In this document: piece after piece, positions 1-4,704 of the stretch | How the letters are laid out: each line of letters opens with the position of its first letter | Position numbering within the stretch: the stretch's first letter is position 1 | Source of the DNA: Patescibacteria group bacterium | GTDB taxonomy: Bacteria > Patescibacteriota > Minisyncoccia > Minisyncoccales > Minisyncoccaceae | DNA length: 5,714 bases | Direction of reading: 5' to 3' | NCBI GenBank assembly: GCA_012798645.1 | Contig: JAAZMU010000057.1 | Coordinates: 1-5,714, forward strand | The notes under the pieces: model-generated | Databases searched by the model: none | Seen by the model: the letters and a program-made list of their open reading frames with translations, nothing else | What the model was told of the DNA's origin: nothing | Made by a program: the position numbers and the translations under genes

Positions 1-544
1 GCGGGTGATCTTTTATTTAAAGAGTGGAAAAGAATTAGGTTTTTCAGATTTAAGGAAATTTGGAGAGATTGAATTTTATACAAAAGAGGAATTCAATAAT
101 TTAAAGAAAATTAAAAAGCTGGGGCCTGAACCGCTTGAAAAAGAATTTACTTTTGAGAAGTTTAAAAATATTGTTAAAAGTACAAGTACGAATATCAAAA
201 TGTTATTAATGAATCAAGAGAAAATAGCGGGGATAGGGAATCTTTATGCGTCTGAGATTTTGTTTTTAGCGAGAGTGAATCCGCTTAGGCGAACAGAGGA
301 CTTAAAAGAAAAGGAAGTGAGGGAGGTTTATAAGGCAATTAAAATTATATTAGAAAGAGCGCTTAAATTAAAAGGAAGTAGTGTTTATGATTATAGGAGG
401 GTCTTGGGGATTAAGGGATCATATCAAGATAGTACGTTAGTTTATGGAAGAAAAGGAAAGGATTGTCCTGTTTGTGCAGGAAAAGTAGAATATGTTAAGA
501 TAGGACAAAGAGGTACATATTTTTGTCCGAAATGTCAAAAATGA
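1..544 (+). CDS. mutM: Formamidopyrimidine-DNA glycosylase (Fpg/MutM), 5' end outside window
   Basis: Bifunctional base-excision-repair enzyme that removes oxidised purines such as 8-oxoguanine and cleaves the strand at the abasic site. The frame is open from base 2 to the left edge, so the GTG at 5 is an internal codon. About 90-95 residues are missing compared with the usual ~270, including the catalytic N-terminal Pro-Glu. Visible in order are the LGFSDLRKFG strand (family D-x-R-x-FG), the LGPEPL linker, the helix-two-turn-helix with GIGNLYASEIL (conserved DNA-contacting Asn), and GSSVYDYRRVLG. A C-terminal zinc finger C-x2-C-x16-C-x2-C follows, with the conserved Arg in QRGTYF and the terminal CPKCQK. 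These features make Fpg clear over Nei-type relatives. It is the first visible gene of an operon, and its TGA stop (542-544) overlaps the holA ATG. Confidence 0.97.
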   Translation, partial: RVIFYLKSGKELGFSDLRKFGEIEFYTKEEFNNLKKIKKLGPEPLEKEFTFEKFKNIVKSTSTNIKMLLMNQEKIAGIGNLYASEILFLARVNPLRRTEDLKEKEVREVYKAIKIILERALKLKGSSVYDYRRVLGIKGSYQDSTLVYGRKGKDCPVCAGKVEYVKIGQRGTYFCPKCQK

Positions 545-1416
545 TAATATTAATTTACGGAAAAGATACATATAGGTCAAGAGAAAGATTAAATGAGATT
601 AGAGAATCCTATAATCTTAAGAATAAAAGTGGAATGAACGAGAGGTTTTTAGATGGAAAGAATTTAAGTTTTGAAGAATTTAGAAATGAGATTTTAGGTC
701 TTTCTTTTTTTAATGAAAAGAAATTGATTATAGTTCAAAATGTTTTTTCAAATAGATATTTAAGAGAAGAGATTGCGAAAAGTGTTTTTGAGACAGAAAA
801 TATTATTATATTTCACGAAGAGGGAAAGGTTTTGAAAAAAGATATTCTTTACAAGTTTTTAATAAAGGTAAAGGCTAAGATTGAGGAGTATAATCTTTTA
901 GAAAGAAGAGATTTAGAAGCATGGGTTAAAAAAGAAGTTTTAAAAAATAAAGGGACAATAACGCAAGAGGCAGTAGGGCTTTTATGTGATTATATTCAAA
1001 GTGATTTATGGAGACAGAAAAATGAGATTCAAAAATTAATTGCCTATAATAGTAATATAGATGAGAAAAGTGTTAAACTGCTTGTGAATATAAATGTGGA
1101 GCTAGATATATTTAAAACAGTGAATGCTATAGCTAGAAATGACAAAGCTAATGCTATAAAATTAATAAGAAAACATTTAGAAAAAGGAGAAGCTGTTTTT
1201 CCGATGCTTGCCTTAATTGCAAGACAATTTAAACTTATGCTTGTTTATAAGGTAGATGGGAAAGCAGGTTTTTATGGACTTTCTTCTTTAGCACAAAAGT
1301 TTTCAATAGAGGATTTAAAAAGGATTTATGCTAAGATATTAGAAATAGATTCAAAAATTAAAACAGGGAAGATTGATGAGAAAATGGCAATTGAAACCCT
1401 TATTTTAGAAATATGA
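541..1416 (+). CDS. holA: DNA polymerase III delta subunit (HolA)
   Basis: Clamp-loader delta subunit, which opens the beta sliding clamp and loads it on primed DNA. The product is 291 aa, slightly short for a family usually 320-340 aa. It opens with the strand IILIYGKDTYRSRERL (delta family 'GxDxY', no functional Walker A). FFNEKKLIIVQNVF follows near residues 56-69, then a lid region with LERRDLEAWVKKE (120-132). The C-terminal collar helices run from about 187 to the end (LDIFKTVNAIARND, MLALIARQFKLML, KIKTGKIDEKMAIETLIL). I chose the ATG at 541 because it gives a 4-base ATGA overlap with fpg and begins exactly at the conserved first strand. In-frame TTG 523 and ATG 532 lie inside the fpg zinc finger. 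No Shine-Dalgarno is visible, so translation is probably coupled to fpg. Its TGA overlaps the next gene's ATG in the same way. Confidence 0.95.
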   Translation: MIILIYGKDTYRSRERLNEIRESYNLKNKSGMNERFLDGKNLSFEEFRNEILGLSFFNEKKLIIVQNVFSNRYLREEIAKSVFETENIIIFHEEGKVLKKDILYKFLIKVKAKIEEYNLLERRDLEAWVKKEVLKNKGTITQEAVGLLCDYIQSDLWRQKNEIQKLIAYNSNIDEKSVKLLVNINVELDIFKTVNAIARNDKANAIKLIRKHLEKGEAVFPMLALIARQFKLMLVYKVDGKAGFYGLSSLAQKFSIEDLKRIYAKILEIDSKIKTGKIDEKMAIETLILEI

Positions 1417-2357
1417 ACATTATAGAAAAATTAAAAAAGGCAGAACTTAAAGGAAGAGGCGGGGCATGCTTTCCAACTTATATAAAATGGGAAAGTGTTT
1501 TAAAAGCAGAAGCACCTCAAAAGTATATAATTTGTAATGGGGCTGAGGGAGAGCTTGATTTAAGAATAGATAGATATATTTTAGAGAATTTTAAAGAGGA
1601 TGTAATAAATGGAATTAGAATTGCGCTTAAGACTATTCCTAACTCATCTGCTTATATGTATTTAAATAAAGATTATTATACTTTGTTTAAAGATGATTTA
1701 GAATGCGAGGACATTACTTTAATTGAGGGAGAAAATAAGTATATAGCAGGAGAGGAAACAGCTTTAATAAATTATATTGAAGGTAAGGGTTCGTTTCCAA
1801 GAAGAAAGCCACCTTATGTTTCAGAAAAAGGTTTGTTTGATATGCCTACCTTAGTTAATAATGTGGAAACATTTTACTATATTTCTAAAATTCAAAAAGG
1901 TGAATATAATAATGAAAGATTTTATATGATCACAGGAAAGAAGGTCAAACAAGGGATTTATGAATTAAAGGAAGGAATGACAATTAGGGAAATATTAAAG
2001 GTGGCAGATATAGATTTTCCTTTTTATGTTCAAGCAGGTGGTGTTTTGGGAGATATATTAAAAGAGGATGAACTGGATAGACCACTTTTATGTACAGGTA
2101 TTATTAGGGTAATATCATATGATGAAGACCCCTATGAAGTTATGAAAACATGGGCACATTTTTTAACAAATGGTAATTGTGATAAATGTACGCCTTGTAG
2201 AGAGGGGGCGTGTGAGATTTACAGGATGATTTATAAAAAAAATATAGATTTTGAGAGAATAAAAAAAGTATTCTCAGATCTTGAGCAGATAAGTTTTTGT
2301 TCATTAGGTAGGTCAATACCAAACTCTTTTAAAGGAATGATTGAAAAGATATTATAA
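1413..2357 (+). CDS. Stand-alone NuoF-like FMN/NAD(H)/[4Fe-4S] protein (NADH dehydrogenase subunit F / SLBB family)
   Basis: Resembles the NADH-oxidising flavoprotein subunit of complex I and bidirectional hydrogenases (NuoF/HoxF), but has 314 aa against about 420-440. The FMN/NADH domain has GRGGACFPTYIKW (14-26; family GRGGAGFPTGLKW), NGAEGELDLRIDR (42-54; family NADESEPGTFKDR) and AGEETALINYIEG (112-124). KPP (132-134) and PTLVNNVET (145-153) complete it. An SLBB-type segment follows (about 172-235), then an iron-sulfur domain with C256-x2-C259-x2-C262 (family CGKCTPCREG) and distal C296 in FCSLG, so all four N3-cluster ligands are present. There is no NuoE-like thioredoxin domain, and no nuoE, nuoG or hydrogenase gene nearby. 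The starting ATG overlaps the holA stop (ATGA), and a terminator follows at once. Cofactor binding is well supported; the electron partner and physiological role are unknown. It probably acts as a soluble flavin NAD(H) oxidoreductase. Confidence 0.88.
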   Translation: MNIIEKLKKAELKGRGGACFPTYIKWESVLKAEAPQKYIICNGAEGELDLRIDRYILENFKEDVINGIRIALKTIPNSSAYMYLNKDYYTLFKDDLECEDITLIEGENKYIAGEETALINYIEGKGSFPRRKPPYVSEKGLFDMPTLVNNVETFYYISKIQKGEYNNERFYMITGKKVKQGIYELKEGMTIREILKVADIDFPFYVQAGGVLGDILKEDELDRPLLCTGIIRVISYDEDPYEVMKTWAHFLTNGNCDKCTPCREGACEIYRMIYKKNIDFERIKKVFSDLEQISFCSLGRSIPNSFKGMIEKIL

Positions 2358-2383
2358 AAACGCCTATTTGGCGTTTTCTTTTT
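2357..2383. terminator. Bidirectional intrinsic terminator shared by the nuoF-like gene and rpsT
   Basis: The stem AAAACGCC (2357-2364) pairs perfectly with GGCGTTTT (2370-2377) around a 5-base TATTT loop. On the plus strand it continues into TTTTCTTTTT, a good U-tract ending the fpg-holA-nuoF operon. Read from the minus strand, the same hairpin is followed by TTTTTATAAT, so it can also end rpsT. Its left arm begins at the last base of the nuoF-like stop codon. On the minus strand the right arm carries the last sense codons of rpsT, and the rpsT TAG begins where the loop does. Both convergent genes therefore end inside one hairpin. Confidence 0.88.
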
Positions 2384-2609
2384 GGTTAACAAGTTTTGTA
2401 ATTCTTGATTTTTTTCTTGAGGCAGTGTTTTTTTTGATTACATTTGTTTTAGCTGCCTTGTCAATTGTCTTGTAAGCTTTTGGTAATAGTTTTTCTGCTT
2501 GTTTTTTATCTGAAGACGTGATCTCTTTTAAGATTTTTTTCATATCCCTTTTTTTCAAGAAGTTCTCGTATCTTCTTTTTTCATTTTGTTTAAGTCGTTT
2601 TTTTGGCAT
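2364..2609 (-). CDS. rpsT: 30S ribosomal protein S20
   Basis: Small basic helical protein that binds the 5' domain and helix 44 of 16S rRNA during 30S assembly. The 81-aa product has the S20 signature at both ends: MPKKRLKQNEKRR at the start and the C-terminal block LDKAAKxxVIxKNTAxRKKSR, here IDKAAKTNVIKKNTASRKKSR. The usual family length is 83-90 aa. I chose the ATG at 2609 over the in-frame GTG at 2624, because the extra five residues (MYVIP) do not match the family and the -10 element lies across the GTG. The gene converges on the nuoF-like gene, and its last codons plus TAG form part of the shared terminator. S20 beside holA is a common bacterial arrangement. There is no Shine-Dalgarno; the predicted transcript starts at the ATG itself. 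Confidence 0.95.
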   Translation of the reverse strand: MPKKRLKQNEKRRYENFLKKRDMKKILKEITSSDKKQAEKLLPKAYKTIDKAAKTNVIKKNTASRKKSRITKLVNQKENAK

Positions 2610-2644
2610 AGGTATAACATACACTAAACACTTGAAATATGCAA
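2610..2644 (-). promoter_or_regulatory. Predicted rpsT promoter, leaderless geometry
   Basis: On the minus strand, TTGCAT (2644-2639) lies 17 bases upstream of TATGTT (2621-2616), giving sigma-70-like -35 and -10 elements with 3/6 and 4/6 matches. The ATG begins 7 bases after the -10 element, which is the usual distance to a transcription start, so the message would begin at the start codon. The -35 match is weak. The call rests on spacing, the -10 element, position and the lack of any ribosome-binding site. Confidence 0.5.
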
Positions 2645-2660
2645 GGGTATTGGTTATTAT
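2632..2660 (+). promoter_or_regulatory. Predicted ruvA-murE-like promoter, near-leaderless geometry
   Basis: TTGAAA (2632-2637) and TATTAT (2655-2660) are each 5/6 matches to the sigma-70 consensus with the optimal 17-base spacer. Nine bases separate the -10 element from the ruvA ATG at 2670, so transcription would start at about 2667-2670 and leave a leader of 0-3 bases. The -35 elements of this promoter and of the divergent rpsT promoter each fall within the other's spacer, so two polymerases could not occupy both at once. Confidence 0.7.
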
Positions 2661-2669
2661 TAGAATACA

Positions 2670-3212
2670 ATGATTACTTATTTAAACGGAAAAGTGATTT
2701 ATAAGGGAGGAAATAGTGTAGTGCTACTTGTTAATAACATTGGTTATGAATTGTATTTATCTACTTTGAGTTTAGAAAAAGTAGAGGAAGGTGATGAAAA
2801 AGAATTTTGGACAGAGCTTGTTTTAAAAGAAAAAGAGGCAGAGCTTTATGGGTTTTTAAGTTTTAATGAGCTTGAACTATTTAAATTGCTAAAAACAATA
2901 TCAGGGATTGGACCTAAAATTGCTTTAATTTTAGGAGAGGCGGGAACGCTTCAGAATCTTAAGTATAAATTGGAGAATGAAAAACTTCCTAAAGGAATTG
3001 GAGTGAAGAAAGCAAAGAAAATACTACTTGAATTAACAGGGAAGATTAAAGAGATTGAAAAAAAGGAAAGTAAAGACGATGAAGTTATTATTGCTTTAAA
3101 GTCTTTAGGTTTTTCACACAAAGAAATTAAAGATGCTTTGGCACAAGTAGATAAAAATATTAAAGATATTGAAGAGAAGATTAGAACAGCGCTTAAATAT
3201 TTAGGAAAATGA
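2670..3212 (+). CDS. ruvA: Holliday junction DNA helicase subunit RuvA
   Basis: Tetrameric protein that binds Holliday junctions and docks the RuvB motor for branch migration. The 180-aa product is a little short (usual 190-205). Domain I (OB fold, about 1-62) runs from MITYLNGKVIYKGGNSVVL to EAELYGF. Domain II has two helix-hairpin-helix motifs, ISGIGPKIAL (77-86) and the second around KGIGVKKAKKILLELTGKI (108-126). A charged linker (about 128-137) leads to the RuvB-binding domain III, VIIALKSLGFSHKEIKDAL (139-157) to the end. The region matching the E. coli 'acidic pin' Glu-Asp reads K-E-K-E, so one acidic position appears changed. ATG 2670 begins exactly at the conserved family start and sits at the predicted transcription start. 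It is divergent from rpsT; its TGA overlaps the following ATG. No ruvB or ruvC lies alongside. Confidence 0.96.
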   Translation: MITYLNGKVIYKGGNSVVLLVNNIGYELYLSTLSLEKVEEGDEKEFWTELVLKEKEAELYGFLSFNELELFKLLKTISGIGPKIALILGEAGTLQNLKYKLENEKLPKGIGVKKAKKILLELTGKIKEIEKKESKDDEVIIALKSLGFSHKEIKDALAQVDKNIKDIEEKIRTALKYLGK

Positions 3213-4429
3213 AGAAATATATACCAAAATTTGTTTTTAAAGTTTATCATTATGTATTAGCTTTTTTGGGAGCTTTAATTTATGGATTTCCAAGTAAAAA
3301 GATAAAAGTGATTGGTATAACAGGAACTAATGGAAAATCAACTACAGTGAATATATGTGCTAAGGTTTTAGAAGAAGGAGGGTTTAAAGTGGCTACAATG
3401 TCTTCCATCTTATTTAAGATTAAGGATAAGGAAAAGGTGAATGATTTAAAAATGACAATGCCAGGGAGATTTAAAATCCAAGCTTTTTTAAAAGAAGCAG
3501 TTTTAGAGGGATGTGATTTTGCAATTATTGAAGTGACATCAGAGGGGGTTGAGCAGTTTAGACATAAGTTCATTCAATTTGATGTTGCAATTATGACGAA
3601 TTTATCAAAAGAACATATTGAAGCACATGGTGGTTTTTCAAATTACAAAGAGGCAAAAGGAAAGTTTTTTAAAAGTGTTTCAGGGTTACATATTTTGAAT
3701 AAAGACGATCTGTATTTTGATTATTTTAATGCTTTTTCAGCTAAAGAAAAAAGAGCATATTCTATTTTAAAAGAGTCTGATGTTCAGGCTAAGAATGTAT
3801 TAGTTGAAAAAGAGTTTTCAGAGTTTGAGGTTAAAGATGTTAGATTTAAGACAAGCCTTTTAGGAGAATTCAATATTTATAACTGCCTTTCTGTAATTGC
3901 TTTAGGAGAGTTTTATGGAATAAGTTTTGAAAACATTAAAAAAGGGATTGAAAAGGTAAAAGGTATTCCTGGGAGAATGGAAAAAGTAATAGACAAGCCT
4001 TTTTCTGTTTTTGTTGATTATGCTTTTACGCCAAACGCACTTGAGAAAGTCTATAACTATTTAAAACCAGAAATTGTGGTTTTAGGTTCTTGTGGCGGGG
4101 GAAGAGATAAATGGAAAAGACCAGTCTTAGGGGAGATTGCTTTAAAGTATGCTAAGCATATAATTGTTACAAACGAGGATCCTTACGATGAAGACCCTCA
4201 GCAAATAATAGATGATGTTGCTTTAAAGGTTAAAAATGCGATTAAGGTTTTTGACAGAAGAGAAGCGATTAAGAAGGCACTATCTTTAGGGGAAACAGGA
4301 AATACAATTGTGATTACAGGCAAAGGTTCTGAAACTTGTATTGCTTGGGAGATGGGAAGAAAGGAAGATTGGAATGAAAAGCAAGTTGTTTTGGAGGAGT
4401 TTGAGAAAATAAAGAAGGCTAGAGAATAA
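3209..4429 (+). CDS. MurE-like Mur ligase lacking the N-terminal UDP-binding domain
   Basis: ATP-dependent amide ligase of the Mur family, closest to UDP-N-acetylmuramoyl-tripeptide synthetase (MurE), which adds the third amino acid of the peptidoglycan stem. At 406 aa it is about 80 short: the Rossmann-like domain that binds the UDP-sugar is replaced by a 30-residue lead with a hydrophobic stretch (about 8-28, FVFKVYHYVLAFLGALIYGF), possibly a membrane anchor. Present are the P-loop GTNGKST (39-45), EVTSEG (108-113), TNLSKEHIEAH (130-140), the lysine of YKEAK (K150, carbamylated in MurE), GEFNIYNCLS (219-228) and GRMEKV (255-260). VDYAFTPNALE (269-279), GSCGGGRDKWKRP (293-305) and TGKGSE (370-375) follow. 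The MurE amino-acid motif DNPR reads EDPY (323-326), and family YAHTPD is YAFTPN. The ligase fold is certain, but substrate and acceptor are not. ATGA overlap with ruvA; no clear terminator follows. Confidence 0.88.
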   Translation: MKKYIPKFVFKVYHYVLAFLGALIYGFPSKKIKVIGITGTNGKSTTVNICAKVLEEGGFKVATMSSILFKIKDKEKVNDLKMTMPGRFKIQAFLKEAVLEGCDFAIIEVTSEGVEQFRHKFIQFDVAIMTNLSKEHIEAHGGFSNYKEAKGKFFKSVSGLHILNKDDLYFDYFNAFSAKEKRAYSILKESDVQAKNVLVEKEFSEFEVKDVRFKTSLLGEFNIYNCLSVIALGEFYGISFENIKKGIEKVKGIPGRMEKVIDKPFSVFVDYAFTPNALEKVYNYLKPEIVVLGSCGGGRDKWKRPVLGEIALKYAKHIIVTNEDPYDEDPQQIIDDVALKVKNAIKVFDRREAIKKALSLGETGNTIVITGKGSETCIAWEMGRKEDWNEKQVVLEEFEKIKKARE

Positions 4430-4586
4430 TCATTCCATAGCCTAGGAAATCCTTGAAAAGATTTTCGTCAGGGATTTGTTCATATCTCCTTACGATTTCA
4501 GCACATACCGTTCGGTATGCTCTTGAGTTGATCGGCGAGCTTCGCCGTAGCTCGATGAGCTCTTCGTTGCTTAGATCGCTTAACAT
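4419..4586 (-). CDS. Candidate 55-aa small protein, unrecognised
   Basis: A complete ATG-to-TAG frame on the minus strand. The product begins MLSDLSNEELIELRRSSP, continues NSRAYRTVCAEIVRRYEQ and ends FKDFLGYGMIIL. It reads as two amphipathic helices (about 5-16 and 20-37) with a hydrophobic tail. I do not recognise a family. In favour of a gene: a consensus-like promoter just upstream, sensible composition and no competing frame. Against: the segment is packed with hairpins that could instead make it a palindromic repeat or a structured RNA. Three of six arginine codons are CGN, while the housekeeping genes here use AGA/AGG almost exclusively, which suggests foreign origin. Its stop lies inside the murE-like gene (convergent 11-base overlap). 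No Shine-Dalgarno. The product is too short for a confident call on composition alone. Confidence 0.5.
   Translation of the reverse strand: MLSDLSNEELIELRRSSPINSRAYRTVCAEIVRRYEQIPDENLFKDFLGYGMIIL
4504..4561. repeat. Cluster of three tandem hairpins in a G+C-rich island
   Basis: Three perfect inverted repeats follow each other: CATACC-GTTC-GGTATG (4504-4519), CGGCGA-GCT-TCGCCG (4533-4547) and AGCTC-GAT-GAGCT (4549-4561). An alternative pairing, GAGCT (4537-4541) with AGCTC (4549-4553), competes with the last two. Bases 4501-4560 are about 57% G+C in a roughly 30% background. No U-tract follows on either strand, so these are not intrinsic terminators. They lie within the small minus-strand frame. 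Possible identities are a palindromic mobile element inserted in or carrying an ORF, a structured RNA, or a folded mRNA. The window holds no second copy to test this. Confidence 0.65.
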
Positions 4587-4602
4587 AATAACCAATTATG
4601 TT
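4582..4602. promoter_or_regulatory. 8-bp dyad AACATAAT-N5-ATTATGTT, candidate operator
   Basis: A perfect inverted repeat with arms at 4582-4589 and 4595-4602 and spacer AACCA. The left arm contains the start codon of the minus-strand small ORF (CAT at 4584-4586), and the right arm touches its -10 element. A regulator bound here would block that gene. The TTTTAT after the right arm could make it a weak plus-strand terminator for the murE-like gene, but an AT-only stem of this kind is a poor terminator. It shares CATAAT/ATTATG with the dyad at 4690-4701. Confidence 0.4.
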
Positions 4603-4628
4603 TTATCATTGTGAAATAGGGTTGTCAA
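4600..4628 (-). promoter_or_regulatory. Predicted promoter of the 55-aa ORF
   Basis: On the minus strand, a perfect TTGACA (4628-4623) is followed after exactly 17 bases by TAAAAC (4605-4600). TAAAAC is a 4/6 match preceded by TGA, which forms an extended -10 (TGn). The start codon at 4586 is 13 bases beyond the -10 element, leaving a predicted leader of about 7 bases. This is the best -35 match in the window and the main reason to treat the small ORF as expressed. Confidence 0.55.
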
Positions 4629-4680
4629 GGTTAAAAGCTTTACAAAACATATTTTTTGTGTAAAAATGCAAGTACACTTA

Positions 4681-4701
4681 CATAATTAAGCATAATTATG
4701 C
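4681..4701. promoter_or_regulatory. Tandem CATAATTA repeat and 12-bp palindrome just before the ATPase start
   Basis: CATAATTAAG (4681-4690) is followed directly by CATAATTATG (4691-4700), and GCATAATTATGC (4690-4701) is a perfect 12-bp palindrome ending 3 bases before the ATPase ATG. Each CATAAT is a 5/6 match to a -10 element. The second ends 8 bases before the ATG, the same geometry as the ruvA and rpsT promoters, so a leaderless start is plausible. No convincing -35 lies at the right distance; TTTACA at 4639-4644 is too far away for it and would pair only with a weak TAAAAA at 4661-4666. Confidence 0.4.
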
Positions 4702-4704
4702 AAT

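Noticed and set aside
523..540. Upstream TTG/ATG starts for holA (523, 532)
   Set aside because: They add residues encoded in the fpg zinc finger that do not match the family; ATG 541 gives the ATGA junction also seen at the two other junctions.
2140..2322. 60-codon minus-strand ORF
   Set aside because: Lies antisense to the conserved iron-sulfur domain of the nuoF-like gene; no family resemblance, no promoter; a shadow frame.
541..3212. UGA recoding (codes 4 or 25), as in some AT-rich or Patescibacteria lineages
   Set aside because: TGA ends fpg, holA and ruvA exactly at the family C-termini and overlaps the next start each time; no in-frame TGA lies within conserved domains.
2951..3250. 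99-codon minus-strand ORF spanning the ruvA/murE-like junction
   Set aside because: Antisense to conserved RuvA domains II-III; its Phe/Ser/Leu-rich composition is what reverse reading of Lys/Glu codons produces.
3280..3573. 97-codon minus-strand ORF
   Set aside because: Antisense to the P-loop region of the Mur ligase, with no independent support.
4430..4500. Intrinsic terminator right after the murE-like gene
   Set aside because: Only weak stems such as GAAAA-GA-TTTTC and the CCTAGG palindrome are present, with no U-tract.
4430..4620. tRNA, transposase remnant or CRISPR in the intergenic stretch
   Set aside because: The hairpins do not form a cloverleaf, there is no transposase-like peptide in the frames I read, and there are no regularly spaced direct repeats.
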